DNA of 64,000 nt from Erythrobacter sp. AP23 (GCF_001542855.1 NZ_LNBY01000020.1:145288-209287); one strand, 5' to 3'; shown: positions 8,308-17,086, counted from the stretch's first letter. Translations and numbers: made by a program. Notes: generated by a model from the sequence alone, not told the origin.

Positions 8308-9597
8308 ATGAGCGCTGAAGCCACGATCACGCCCGATATGAAGGATACCAAACCCGCTGCGCCGATTGCGGCATCGGGCACCGGTCGGATTGGCAGCCTC
8401 GATTTTATCCGCGGGCTCGCCGTCATGGGTATCCTGGCAGCGAATATCGTGGCCTTCGGGCAGCCGATGACGGCTTACATGTATCCCGATGCCTTCACCG
8501 TCCCGCACAGCGAGGCGGAAGACTGGATGTGGGTCGCGCAATTCGTCCTGATCGACGGGAAAATGCGGGGGCTCTTCTCACTGTTGTTCGGCGCGGGGAT
8601 GTATCTGTTCCTCGAGAAAGCCTGGGCGCGCGGGCAGGGCCGCTGGCTTCAGGCGCAGCGCCTGTTCTGGCTCGGCCTGTTCGGCCTGTTGCACTATTTC
8701 TTCATCTGGCGCGGCGATATCCTGTTTCTTTATGGGTGCGCCGGACTGGCGGCACTGCTGTTCGTCGGGCTGTCCCGGCGCAAGCAGCTTGTCATCGGCT
8801 TGCTCGGTTATCTCGGCGGTGTCTTGCTTTATGGCGGATTCGTCGGATTGCTTCCAGCTGTTGCGGATACCGAACTCGGAGAGCGTGCTGGCTATGCGCA
8901 AATGGCCGAGGATCTGGAGACCGAGAAACAAGCCGACCTCGCCGATGGGGCACTGGAAACGGAGCTGATCTCGAGTGGAGACTACGCTGGCTGGGTATCG
9001 CACAATTTTTCCGCACACGCCGGCGATTTGCCGTTTTTTCTTTTTCTCTTCTGGTTCGAGACCTTGCCACTGATGCTGATCGGCATGGCTGCCTATCGCT
9101 ATGGCCTGTTCGATGGCGGCGTCGATCCCGGACGCCAGCGCAGATGGGGTTGGGGGCTGCTGGTGATCGGTACGGCCCTGACGGTTCCGGTGGCCCTGTG
9201 GGCCAAGGATGGCGGGCTGACCTATTACGGCACGCTGGCGGCCATGGTCGGCTATTCGATGCTGCCGCGCGGGCTCGTGATCCTCGGCCTCGTCGCGCTG
9301 CTGGCCCTGTGGGGGCAGAGCGCCGGCGGCTGGCTGGCCGAGCGCATCGCCGCCGCAGGTCGCGCAGCCTTTACCAATTACCTGGGCACGTCGGTCGTGA
9401 TGTTGTTGGTATTCCATGGCTGGGCGGGCGGATTGTTCGGCGAATTGGGCCGTAGCGAGCTGTATCTCGTCATGCTGGCCACCTGGGTGTTGATGCTGCT
9501 GTGGTCCAAGCCCTGGCTGGAACGTTATCGATTCGGCCCGCTGGAGTGGCTTTGGCGCTGCCTCACTTACAGAAAGCTTTTCGCGCTGAGGCGATGA
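8308..9597 (+). CDS. DUF418 family membrane protein
   Basis: A polytopic inner-membrane protein of 429 residues. After a soluble N-terminus comes the family hallmark RIGSLDFIRGLAVMGI. About ten hydrophobic segments follow, with the C-terminal DUF418 part (AGRAAFTNYLGTSVVM..., RFGPLEWLWRCLTYRK). The RFGPLEWxWR ending is typical of these predicted transporters or acyltransferase-like proteins, whose substrate is not established. ATG 8308 with AGGGAGG upstream is chosen over 8266. It stands alone between the Sel1-SPOR gene and bfd. The family is sure and the function unknown. Confidence 0.85.
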   Translation: MSAEATITPDMKDTKPAAPIAASGTGRIGSLDFIRGLAVMGILAANIVAFGQPMTAYMYPDAFTVPHSEAEDWMWVAQFVLIDGKMRGLFSLLFGAGMYLFLEKAWARGQGRWLQAQRLFWLGLFGLLHYFFIWRGDILFLYGCAGLAALLFVGLSRRKQLVIGLLGYLGGVLLYGGFVGLLPAVADTELGERAGYAQMAEDLETEKQADLADGALETELISSGDYAGWVSHNFSAHAGDLPFFLFLFWFETLPLMLIGMAAYRYGLFDGGVDPGRQRRWGWGLLVIGTALTVPVALWAKDGGLTYYGTLAAMVGYSMLPRGLVILGLVALLALWGQSAGGWLAERIAAAGRAAFTNYLGTSVVMLLVFHGWAGGLFGELGRSELYLVMLATWVLMLLWSKPWLERYRFGPLEWLWRCLTYRKLFALRR

Positions 9598-9614
9598 CAT
9601 TCGGGGCTTGCTAT

Positions 9615-9629
9615 TGAGAACGACTCTCA
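9615..9629. promoter_or_regulatory. Candidate Fur-type iron box upstream of bfd
   Basis: TGAGA-ACGAC-TCTCA forms a 5-bp inverted repeat about 40 bp upstream of the bfd start, resembling Fur-box half sites (TGAGAAT...ATTCTCA). Bfd and Bfr are classical iron-responsive genes, so iron control is a reasonable inference. Confidence 0.45.
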
Positions 9630-9668
9630 CTAAACCTGCACTTGCGAATCGGTCGCAGGAGTTTTCGA

Positions 9669-9857
9669 GTGTACGTTTGTATCTGCAACGCCATCAGGGA
9701 AACCGAGCTGCGCCGCGCCGCGCGCCACGTTTCGGGCGACGCGCAGGCGTGCTACGCGGCGCTGGGCAAGCCAGCCTGCTGCGGAACCTGCCTCGACGAG
9801 GCCGACGGCATCCTGCAGGAAGAGCGCGAGCTCGGTTTCGTCCCCGCCGCGGCCTGA
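9669..9857 (+). CDS. bfd: Bacterioferritin-associated ferredoxin
   Basis: A 62-residue [2Fe-2S] protein that delivers electrons to bacterioferritin so that stored Fe(III) can be released. It has the family cysteines: C4 and C6 (VCIC) near the start, and a second pair in PACCGTC. The start is GTG 9669 with AGGAG eight bases upstream. The in-frame ATG at 9642 would add an unrelated basic extension. It lies 126 bp upstream of bfr on the same strand, with a hairpin between the two. Confidence 0.9.
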   Translation: MYVCICNAIRETELRRAARHVSGDAQACYAALGKPACCGTCLDEADGILQEERELGFVPAAA

Positions 9858-9886
9858 GCGGTCGCTAACGCAAATCGCTCGCAACT

Positions 9887-9907
9887 GGCGGATTTCCGCC
9901 ATTTTTT
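9887..9907 (+). terminator. Rho-independent terminator after bfd
   Basis: GGCGGA-TT-TCCGCC followed by ATTTTTT, just downstream of the bfd stop (9857) and before bfr. Six paired bases and a six-T tract make it a convincing intrinsic terminator, so bfr may have its own promoter or be expressed by read-through. Confidence 0.8.
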
Positions 9908-9983
9908 ACCGTCTTGACCCTTGCCAAGCAGCCGCTTGAGGGCGCATAGGGGCGCCCTGTTCAGCAGCCAAGGAGTCAGGGCC

Positions 9984-10475
9984 GTGAAAGGCGATCAAAA
10001 GGTCATCGAGTTCCTCAACAAGGCGCTCACCAACGAACTGACCGCGATCAACCAGTACTGGCTTCACTACCGCGTGCTGGCCGATTGGGGCGTGACCAAG
10101 CTCGCCGAATACGAACGCCACGAATCGATCGACGAGATGAAGCATGCCGATGTGCTCGCCGAGCGCATCCTGTTTCTCAATGGCCTCCCCAACTTCCAGG
10201 CGATCCACAAGCTCAAGGTCGGGGAAACGGTCGAGGAAATCCTCAAGGCCGACCTCGCGGTGGAAATGGAAGCCATCCCGCTGCTCAAGGACGCCATCGC
10301 CTATTGCGAAGAAGTGCGCGATTATACCACGCGCGAAATCTTCGAACGCATCCTCGAGAGCGAGGAAGAGCATGTCGACTTCCTCGAAACGCAATTCGAC
10401 ATGATCGCGCGCATGGGACTGGAAAACTACGTCCAGCTCAACAGCAAGCCTGCCGGCGAGGGCGAGGACGGCTGA
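9984..10475 (+). CDS. bfr: Bacterioferritin
   Basis: Heme-containing 24-subunit ferritin that oxidises and stores iron in the cytoplasm. 163 residues starting MKGDQKVIEFLNKALTNEL. All six ferroxidase ligands are present: E18, E51, H54, E94, E127 and H130. The heme ligand M52 is also present (IDEMKHAD), so it should be a full heme bacterioferritin. The start is GTG 9984 with AAGGAG upstream; the longer in-frame ATG at 9921 is unsupported. It follows bfd, its natural partner. A short Gly/Glu/Asp C-terminal tail extends the usual length slightly. Confidence 0.96.
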   Translation: MKGDQKVIEFLNKALTNELTAINQYWLHYRVLADWGVTKLAEYERHESIDEMKHADVLAERILFLNGLPNFQAIHKLKVGETVEEILKADLAVEMEAIPLLKDAIAYCEEVRDYTTREIFERILESEEEHVDFLETQFDMIARMGLENYVQLNSKPAGEGEDG

Positions 10476-10481
10476 CCTTTC

Positions 10482-10688
10482 TCAGTTCACGCGCCAGAAT
10501 GTCGCGTGGACACCGCCATGTTTGGAGAGGCGGGCGAGGCGTTGCTCGCCGTCCCAGATTTCCGCATCGCCCCTGCCGACATTTATATCGGCGATGGTCA
10601 ATGCCGTGGCGATGTCGAGAGCTTCCAGCGCGAAGGGCTTGTCATTTTGCCCTGCCTGTTTGTGAATCGAAACGCGGAGTTTGTTCAT
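10482..10688 (-). CDS. Conserved hypothetical small protein
   Basis: A 68-residue soluble protein with no recognised domain. The sequence alternates short strands and helices (NKLRVSIHKQ, DIATALTIADIN, AEIWDGEQRLARL). It has a strong AAGGAG site just before ATG 10688, and its stop lies 6 bp from the convergent bfr stop. The clean start signal and tight packing support a real gene. Function unknown. Confidence 0.6.
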   Translation of the reverse strand: MNKLRVSIHKQAGQNDKPFALEALDIATALTIADINVGRGDAEIWDGEQRLARLSKHGGVHATFWRVN

Positions 10689-10794
10689 CTCTCATCTCCT
10701 TGCCCCGAAAGCGGCTTATGACAGAGTTAGATGAACCGCAGCCGACACGATCGTGGCATTCGTCGCGCAAATGACTTCATGTGTCGCTGCAGGG

Positions 10795-11301
10795 CTAGTC
10801 GCCCTGGGAATTCGCCGCATTGCGGCGTTCGCGCATGCGCTCGCGATTGCGTCGGGCGGCGGTGCGCGTTTCCCTCAGGAATGATCCAAGGCCCGCCACC
10901 AGCAAGCCCATGCTGATTACCCAGGTCGCGGCCACCAGCGTCCCGAGCGGTGTGGTCACGAAGGCACTGACGAACAGCAGGACGATTACCACACTGATGG
11001 CCAGCGCCGAGGCGGTGCTGAACATTACCGCCCGCTGAGCGTGGATGCGGCGCATTTCGAGTGCCGGCAGTTCGGCGCGCAGTGCATCGACGTCGCCCTC
11101 CTCGCCGGCATTGAGGATGCGTTCGATCTTGTTGGCCACCCAGATCAACCGATTGGTCATTACGTTCATAACGGCACCGATGCCCGCGAGCAGGAAGGCT
11201 GGAGCAAGGCTGAGCTGGACGACTTGTTGAACGCGAAGGGTCGAACTGGTGCGTTCGATGATCTCGATCCCGGGAAGAGGGGCCAGGATATCGAGCAGCA
11301 T
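10795..11301 (-). CDS. DUF2721 family membrane protein
   Basis: A 168-residue inner-membrane protein. The family signature VQLSLAPAFLLAGIGAVMNV is near the N-terminus, and two further hydrophobic helices lie at about 95-145. The C-terminus is strongly basic (RRNRERMRERRN). ATG 11301 overlaps the der stop as TGATG, which implies translational coupling to the GTPase gene. An in-frame GTG at 11304 is also possible. The function of DUF2721 is not known. Confidence 0.8.
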   Translation of the reverse strand: MLLDILAPLPGIEIIERTSSTLRVQQVVQLSLAPAFLLAGIGAVMNVMTNRLIWVANKIERILNAGEEGDVDALRAELPALEMRRIHAQRAVMFSTASALAISVVIVLLFVSAFVTTPLGTLVAATWVISMGLLVAGLGSFLRETRTAARRNRERMRERRNAANSQGD

Positions 11302-12734
11302 CACCGTTCCCCGCTGTAATTGCCGCCACCGCCCTTATTGGCATTGTAGGGGTTTTTCGGGCTCTTGAGCACCACGCGAACGGGCACCGCTTCAAAGCCC
11401 AGCTTGTCGCGAATACCGTTGACCAGATAGCGCTCGTAACTCTTGGGCAGCATATCGAGCCGCGTGCCGAAAACCACGAAACGCGGCGGGCGGATGCTGG
11501 CTTGGGTGATATACCGCAGCTTGATCCGACGGCCGCCGGGAGCGGGGGGCGGATTGGCCTCTAGCGCATCGTCGAACCACCGGTTTAGCGCGGCGGTGGG
11601 CACGCGGCGGCTCCATGCCTCGCGCAGCTCGAAGGCGGCGCCGAGCATCTGGTCGAGGCCTTTGCCGGTTTTGGCACTGACCGCGAACAGCGGCACGCCG
11701 CGGACCTGCGCGAGGCCTTCGTTCAACGCATTGCGGATGCCGTTGAACAAGGCGCTTGCTCCTTCGGCGACGTCCCATTTGTTGATCGCGATCATCAAAG
11801 CGCGGCCTTCTTCGAGCACCATATTGGCGATCTTGAGATCCTGCGATTCGAGCCCGCGCGTCGCATCGAGCAACAGTACGACGACCTCTGCAAAGTCGAC
11901 CGCGCGCCGCGCATCGGCGACCGATAGACGTTCCAGCTTGTCGGTGACCTGCGCCTTCTTGCGCATGCCGGCGGTGTCGATCAGCCTGATCTCGCGCGTC
12001 TCACCGCTCTTGGGATCTCTCCATTCCCAGTCGACCGCGATCGAGTCGCGCGTGATCCCGGCTTCCGGTCCCGTAAGCAGGCGGTCTTCGCCCACCAGGC
12101 GGTTGATCAGCGTCGACTTGCCGGCATTGGGCCGGCCGACGATGGCCAGTTTGAGCGGGCCTGCCAACAGCGCTTCCTCGTCCTCCTCGTCGATGTCGGC
12201 CTCGATCTCAGCGGCTTCCGCCTTGGCGCCGATGATCGGCCACAGATTGTGGAAGAGGTCGGCGATGCCTTCGCCATGTTCGGCGCTGATGGCAGCCGGT
12301 TCTCCGAAACCGAGCGAGAAGCTTTCGAGTATGCCGGCATCGCCCTGCGTGCCCTCGGCCTTGTTGGCGACGAGAACGACCGGGACTTCCTGTTCGCGCA
12401 ACCAACGCGCGATTTCCTCGTCGAGGGGGGTCAGGCCAACGCGCGAATCGAATACGAATAGCGCGGCGTCCGCGTCTTCCAGGCTGACTTCGGTCTGCCT
12501 GCGCATGCGCCCCGGGAGGGATTGGGCATCCTCGTCTTCCCAGCCCGCGGTATCGACGATCTGAAATTCGAGCCCGGCAATCTCGGCATCGCCGAAGCGG
12601 CGGTCGCGCGTGACGCCGGGCTGGTCGTCGACCAAAGCCAGGCGCTTGCCCACGAGACGATTGAACAGCGTCGACTTTCCGACGTTCGGTCGGCCGATGA
12701 TGATTACCGTGGGTTTGGAGGAGGAGGGCACCAT
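11301..12734 (-). CDS. der: Ribosome-assembly GTPase Der (EngA)
   Basis: Double-domain GTPase needed for late 50S ribosomal subunit assembly. 477 residues. The first G domain begins IIIGRPNVGKSTLFNRL, with DTAGWED as G3. The second has IVGRPNAGKSTLINRL and DTAGMRKK, and a C-terminal KH-like domain follows. An acidic linker (about 165-185) separates the G domains. ATG 12734 (MVPSSSKPTV) is used because the 13 residues upstream in frame do not resemble the family. It is coupled to the DUF2721 gene. The identification is secure. Confidence 0.96.
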   Translation of the reverse strand: MVPSSSKPTVIIIGRPNVGKSTLFNRLVGKRLALVDDQPGVTRDRRFGDAEIAGLEFQIVDTAGWEDEDAQSLPGRMRRQTEVSLEDADAALFVFDSRVGLTPLDEEIARWLREQEVPVVLVANKAEGTQGDAGILESFSLGFGEPAAISAEHGEGIADLFHNLWPIIGAKAEAAEIEADIDEEDEEALLAGPLKLAIVGRPNAGKSTLINRLVGEDRLLTGPEAGITRDSIAVDWEWRDPKSGETREIRLIDTAGMRKKAQVTDKLERLSVADARRAVDFAEVVVLLLDATRGLESQDLKIANMVLEEGRALMIAINKWDVAEGASALFNGIRNALNEGLAQVRGVPLFAVSAKTGKGLDQMLGAAFELREAWSRRVPTAALNRWFDDALEANPPPAPGGRRIKLRYITQASIRPPRFVVFGTRLDMLPKSYERYLVNGIRDKLGFEAVPVRVVLKSPKNPYNANKGGGGNYSGER

Positions 12735-12791
12735 GATGGCGCGGCAAGTGGCGCTTTGCGAGCCGCTTTGCAAGCGGCAGCGCCATCAGGG

Positions 12792-12806
12792 TTAATTCGC
12801 GTTAAC
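12792..12806. promoter_or_regulatory. CtrA-like site upstream of the CHAP gene
   Basis: TTAA-N6-TTAAC lies 49 bp before ATG 12855 and between divergent der and the CHAP gene. The CtrA consensus is TTAA-N7-TTAA(C), so the spacer is one base short. chpT, a component of the CtrA phosphorelay, is encoded in this window. Confidence 0.35.
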
Positions 12807-12854
12807 CGTAACCCGCAGGGTCGCGGCAAGGACAAGCGGCATAATCGTGCCGCC

Positions 12855-13433
12855 ATGAGGAAGAATCTTGCCGCTTTCGCCCTGCTCGCTTGCGCCTCAC
12901 CCGCGCTTGCAGAAGACTTCGATGGTTTTGCCGATCGGAATGCGGAGCTGGAAGCCTATCTGCAATGTGTACCCTATGCCCGCGAGGTGTCGGGAATCCA
13001 GATCTACGGCGATGCACACACGTGGTGGGAACAGGCCCAGGGGCGCTATGCAACCGGTACCACGCCGCGTCCCGGCGCGGTGATGGCCTTCCGTCCGCAT
13101 CGCAGCATGCAACTGGGCCATGTCGCCGCGGTCAGCCGGGTGCTCGATTCGCGCCGCGTGCTGCTCGACCACGCCAATTGGTCGCCGATCAACGGGCGCC
13201 GCGGGCAGATCGAGAAGGATGTGCTGGCTATCGACGTGTCTCAGGCAAACGATTGGAGCGAGGTGCGGGTCTGGTATGCCCCCCTGGGCAAGGTCGGCAC
13301 CACCGCCTGGCCGGTCGAAGGCTTTATCTATTCGGATCGCAATGCGCAGTCGCGCGCGCAATACGCCATGGCTCCCGCCCGCAAGCAGACATCGAAGCGC
13401 TTCCTCAGCGCCTTTGCTGCCTACGCCGAGTAA
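12855..13433 (+). CDS. Secreted CHAP-domain amidase/peptidase
   Basis: A 192-residue exported protein with a signal peptide at residues 1-19 (ends ALA). The CHAP fold has its catalytic Cys at C38 (LQCVPYAREVSG) and His at H89 (MQLGHVAAVSRV), followed by a DHANW motif. CHAP enzymes cut peptidoglycan cross-links or amide bonds, so a periplasmic cell-wall hydrolase is inferred. A CtrA-like site upstream would link it to the cell cycle. Its stop touches the convergent DUF3297 gene. The family is confident; the substrate is not. Confidence 0.85.
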   Translation: MRKNLAAFALLACASPALAEDFDGFADRNAELEAYLQCVPYAREVSGIQIYGDAHTWWEQAQGRYATGTTPRPGAVMAFRPHRSMQLGHVAAVSRVLDSRRVLLDHANWSPINGRRGQIEKDVLAIDVSQANDWSEVRVWYAPLGKVGTTAWPVEGFIYSDRNAQSRAQYAMAPARKQTSKRFLSAFAAYAE

Positions 13434-13718
13434 TCATTCCGCCTTGGCGACGGGCGGATCGTCGCCCAGGTCCTCGAACCAGGCCTCGACCGGGCCGCTG
13501 AGCTTGAGCGTCAGCGGATTGCCGTGGCGATCGACGGTCTTGCCAGCCTGAACGCGCACCCAGCCTTCGGAAATCGAATATTCCTCGATGTCGGTGCGCT
13601 GCCTGCCCTTGAAGCGGATGCCCACGCCGCGCTGGAGTACCTCCATCTGGAAATGCTCGCTCTTCGGATTGACCGAAAGGCGGTCGGGCGGGGTCTGGCT
13701 CTTCGTTTCGTCGCTCAT
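13434..13718 (-). CDS. DUF3297 family protein
   Basis: A 94-residue soluble protein with the DUF3297 pattern: DRLSVNPKSEHF, then GVGIRFKGRQRTDIEEYSISEGWVRV and the closing PVEAWFEDL. Members are small conserved proteobacterial proteins of unknown function. The length is normal. It is convergent with the CHAP gene, with stops adjacent, and lies upstream of tRNA-Leu on the opposite strand. Confidence 0.8.
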   Translation of the reverse strand: MSDETKSQTPPDRLSVNPKSEHFQMEVLQRGVGIRFKGRQRTDIEEYSISEGWVRVQAGKTVDRHGNPLTLKLSGPVEAWFEDLGDDPPVAKAE

Positions 13719-13882
13719 GGCGCGCGCCCCTAATCCGCGGCGCGGCGCCTCGCAAGAGCAATTGGACGAGAGGTGCGCCCGCCGCGCTTGCGCAATGCCT
13801 CGCTCTCTACTAGAGGCACGCGCCTACACGCGAAGGGTCGGGTGAGAACCTTGGCGCCTTTCGCGCAGCTTCGTTCGGGTTT

Positions 13883-13967
13883 GCGGGCGTGGCGGAACTG
13901 GTAGACGCGCTGGTTTTAGGTACCAGTATCGAAAGATGTGGGGGTTCGAGTCCCTTCGCCCGCACCA
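13883..13967 (+). tRNA. tRNA-Leu (anticodon UAG)
   Basis: An 85-nt class II tRNA including an encoded CCA. The acceptor stem is GCGGGCG/CGCCCGC, the anticodon stem CTGGT/ACCAG holds the loop TTTAGGT, and a long variable arm is followed by the T-arm GGGGGTTCGAGTCCC. Anticodon UAG reads CUA. It lies directly upstream of the trigger factor gene. Confidence 0.97.
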
Positions 13968-14030
13968 GTGCCGCCGCAGCGCGATACCCCATCGCACATG
14001 TCGCATTTGGAAAGTCACGAGTTTCAACCC

Positions 14031-15596
14031 ATGCAAATCAAAGAGACCGCCAACGAGGGCCTCAAGCGCGCCTACACCGTCACGATTCCGGCCAAGGAAA
14101 TCGACGAGCGGGTCAACAGCGAAGTCAAGAAGATCGCCCCGCAGGTGAAGATGCCCGGCTTCCGCCCGGGCAAGGTGCCCGCCAATCTCGTGCGCAAGAT
14201 GCATGGCGAGCAGCTGCACGCGCAGACGGTCAACGACATGATCCGCGAATCGGTCGACAAGGTGATGGCGGAAAACAAGCTGCGCCCGGCGATGCAGCCC
14301 AAGGTCGAGCTCGACGAAGGCTATGAGGAAGGCAAGGATGCCTCGCTCACGGTCGAAGTCGAAGTGCTGCCGGACATCGAAGCGCCCGATACCGATGGCC
14401 TCGAGCTCGAGCGGCTGACCGTTCCGGTCACCGACGAGCAGGTCGCCGAAGCGGTCGAGCGTATCGCGTCGAACAACAAGAGCTACAAGGACGCCGCGAA
14501 GACGAAGAAAGCGGCCGATGGCGACCAGCTGATCATCGATTTCGTCGGCCGCGTCGACGGCACCGAGTTCGAAGGTGGGAAGGCCGAGAACACCCCGCTG
14601 GTAATCGGCTCGGGCCAGTTCATTCCCGGCTTCGAGGAACAGCTCACCGGCGCGAAGACTGGCGACACGAAGACCATCACGGTCACCTTCCCCGAGGATT
14701 ATCCGGCCGAAAACCTCAAGGGCAAGGAAGCCGAATTCGATGTCACCGTTCAGCAGGTGAAGGTCCCGTCCGAGACCGAAATCGACGACGAGTTCGCCAA
14801 GAACCTCGGCCTCGACAGTCTCGACAAGCTCAAGGAACTGCTGCGCGGACAGCTAGAGCAGGAGACCTCGGGTCTCACCCGCACGCAGATGAAGCGCCAG
14901 CTGCTCGACACGCTCGCCGCCGGTCACGACTTTGCCGTCCCGCAGGGCATGGTCGATGCCGAATTCGACCAGATCTGGGCGCAGCTGCAGCAGGAAGCCG
15001 CGCAGTCCGACGATGCCGAAGCCATGCTCAAGGAAATGGAAGACGAGAAGGACGACTATCGCAAGATCGCCGAACGTCGCGTCCGCCTCGGCCTGCTGCT
15101 GTCGGAGATCGGCCAGAAGAACGGCGTCGAGGTCAATGCCAACGAGATGAACATGCTCATCCAGCAGGCGGCCCAGCAATATCGCGCCGAAGACCGCGAA
15201 CGGTTCGTCCAGTACGTCCAGTCGGAACCGATGGCCGCCGCACAGCTGCGCGCGCCGCTCTATGAAGACAAGGTCGTCGACTTCCTCTTCGACAAGGCCG
15301 AAATCACCGACCGCGAAGTGACGCGCGAGGAACTCGAAGCCGCGATCGAGGCGGAAGAAAGCACGGACGAGAAGCCGAAGAAGAAGGCGCCTGCCAAGAA
15401 AGCTCCGGCGAAGAAGAAGGCGGATTCGAAGAAGGCGGACGACAAGCCGGCCGCGAAGAAGGCCCCGGCCAAGAAGGCTGCCGCCAAGAAACCGGCGGCT
15501 AAAAAGGCCGACGCCAAGGCTCCGGCCAAGAAGCCTGCTGCGAAAAAGGCTCCTGCCAAGAAGCCAGCGGCCAAGAAGACCGACGCCAAGAAGTGA
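14031..15596 (+). CDS. tig: Trigger factor with Lys/Ala-rich C-terminal tail
   Basis: Ribosome-bound chaperone and prolyl isomerase that meets nascent chains. 521 residues. The N-terminal ribosome-binding domain has GFRPGKVPANLV (E. coli GFRKGKVP). The FKBP-like domain spans about 155-245 (GDQLIIDFVGRVDGTEF), and a helical C-domain runs to about 440. Residues 444-521 are a histone-H1-like tail of AKKAPAKK-type repeats absent from E. coli trigger factor. ATG 14031 starts at the conserved MQIKET; upstream in-frame ATGs lie in or next to the tRNA. A terminator follows at 15619. Confidence 0.95.
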   Translation: MQIKETANEGLKRAYTVTIPAKEIDERVNSEVKKIAPQVKMPGFRPGKVPANLVRKMHGEQLHAQTVNDMIRESVDKVMAENKLRPAMQPKVELDEGYEEGKDASLTVEVEVLPDIEAPDTDGLELERLTVPVTDEQVAEAVERIASNNKSYKDAAKTKKAADGDQLIIDFVGRVDGTEFEGGKAENTPLVIGSGQFIPGFEEQLTGAKTGDTKTITVTFPEDYPAENLKGKEAEFDVTVQQVKVPSETEIDDEFAKNLGLDSLDKLKELLRGQLEQETSGLTRTQMKRQLLDTLAAGHDFAVPQGMVDAEFDQIWAQLQQEAAQSDDAEAMLKEMEDEKDDYRKIAERRVRLGLLLSEIGQKNGVEVNANEMNMLIQQAAQQYRAEDRERFVQYVQSEPMAAAQLRAPLYEDKVVDFLFDKAEITDREVTREELEAAIEAEESTDEKPKKKAPAKKAPAKKKADSKKADDKPAAKKAPAKKAAAKKPAAKKADAKAPAKKPAAKKAPAKKPAAKKTDAKK

Positions 15597-15618
15597 ATCC
15601 TATCGATTAGGACGCGCG

Positions 15619-15652
15619 AGGGGCGGCGGACTGCGGTCGGCCGCCCCTTGTC
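15619..15652. terminator. Terminator after tig
   Basis: GGGGCGGC paired with GCCGCCCC, followed by TTGT. It lies between the trigger factor stop (15596) and the convergent antiporter stop (15665), so it may serve both. Confidence 0.65.
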
Positions 15653-15664
15653 GTTGGGGCAGGG

Positions 15665-17056
15665 CTATTCGGGCTTGGCGGGCCGTTCCACCTCGAGCTC
15701 AGGGCCGTCGGGAGAGAGCGAGGCCATACTTGTATCCTGCCCGGCATGGACATGCGCGCGGCGGTCTTCGACATGGCGGATGAAGGGGCCGGACACCACG
15801 CCATGGACCAGGATCGACACGAGGATCGCGAAGCTGACGGTCGCCCATAGCAGGTCGATCTGCGCGAAATCCGCATGGTTCTGGCCATAGGCGAGATAGT
15901 AGATCGACCCCATTCCGCGCACGCCGAGGAAAGCAACCGCCAGCTTGCCGACCATCGGCAGGTCGCAGTTCAACTCCGCAAGCAATCCCGAAATCGGCCG
16001 AATCACGAAAACCAGCGCCAAACCGACCAAAGCGGCAGGCCAGGTAAGCGCTGCGAGCACGCCGCTCGCCAGCATCGCCCCAAAGCCGAAAAGCACCGCG
16101 ACCAGCACGATCTGCTCGATCTGGTCGATGAAATGATGGCTGATCTTGTGATACCGACTGCGGTTCTCGCGCTGGCGAGCGGTGACCGCACCGACAAATA
16201 CCGCCAGGAATCCGTAGCCCTCGACGAGTTCGGCCAGCCCATAGGCGAGAAGCAGCGTGCCGAGCACGATCAGGCCCTCACTGGTCGAATAGATCGGTTG
16301 GCCGTGATCTTCGCTCGCCTCGCCGTCATCCTTCATAGGCGGGTCGGCAACGCGTTCGAAGACGTACCAGGCGCCGATCCTGCCCACTGCCCAGCCAACC
16401 GCGCAACCCGCGACGATCCGCCAGCCGAGGTCCATGGCAGCCCATTCCAGCGTCCAGCCACCCAGGGCCGTCATGCCCACAGCGGCAATCGCAAGGTAGG
16501 TGAAGGGAAAGGCCAGCCCGTCATTGAGCCCGGCCTCGACCGTCAGGCTGAAGCGCACATCATGCCGCTGGTCTTCCCCCGGTGGACCCACCTGCACACT
16601 GCGCGCCAGCACCGGATCGGTCGGGGCGAGCGCCGCGCCCAGGAGCATCGCGCTTGCCGGGGCCAGCCCCAGCGCCCACCAGCCGAGCAGCGCCACCGCG
16701 GTGATCGTCAGCGGCATGGCGATGACCAGCAGCGGCCAGATCTGGCGCCAGTTGGCCCAGCTCACCGGCCGGTCGATCGCGATGCCTGCGGCCATCAGCG
16801 AGGCGATGACGATGAACTCGGTAGCATATTCGAGCGTGATCGCATCGAAACCGTCCACCGTCGGATTGAAATGCGGCAGGCCCAGCGGCAGCGACCAGGT
16901 GACGAAACCAGCCGCGACATAGAGGATCGGCAGCGACAGCCAATACCGCGCGAGCCAGCGTTCGAGCGTGACGGCGAGTGTCAGTCCGATGCCGAAGATG
17001 ACGAACAATAGGATGCGTGGATCGAATTCCAAGGACCTCTCCCTTGCCCCGCTCAA
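15665..17056 (-). CDS. CPA1-type cation:proton antiporter
   Basis: A 463-residue inner-membrane transporter with about 12 hydrophobic segments. The Na+/H+ exchanger signature is visible: ALAPTDPVLA in the middle, then FSLTVEAGLNDGLAFPF, which holds the ion-binding acidic/polar pair of the CPA superfamily. The cytoplasmic C-terminus is short. It probably exchanges Na+ or K+ for H+ for pH and salt balance, which suits a marine relative. It is convergent with tig and lies downstream of the TonB receptor gene on the same strand (30 bp gap). The ion specificity is not determined. Confidence 0.85.
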   Translation of the reverse strand: MSGARERSLEFDPRILLFVIFGIGLTLAVTLERWLARYWLSLPILYVAAGFVTWSLPLGLPHFNPTVDGFDAITLEYATEFIVIASLMAAGIAIDRPVSWANWRQIWPLLVIAMPLTITAVALLGWWALGLAPASAMLLGAALAPTDPVLARSVQVGPPGEDQRHDVRFSLTVEAGLNDGLAFPFTYLAIAAVGMTALGGWTLEWAAMDLGWRIVAGCAVGWAVGRIGAWYVFERVADPPMKDDGEASEDHGQPIYSTSEGLIVLGTLLLAYGLAELVEGYGFLAVFVGAVTARQRENRSRYHKISHHFIDQIEQIVLVAVLFGFGAMLASGVLAALTWPAALVGLALVFVIRPISGLLAELNCDLPMVGKLAVAFLGVRGMGSIYYLAYGQNHADFAQIDLLWATVSFAILVSILVHGVVSGPFIRHVEDRRAHVHAGQDTSMASLSPDGPELEVERPAKPE

Positions 17057-17086
17057 CGCGCAGGACGCGGGGGAGGTCCGAAGGGG

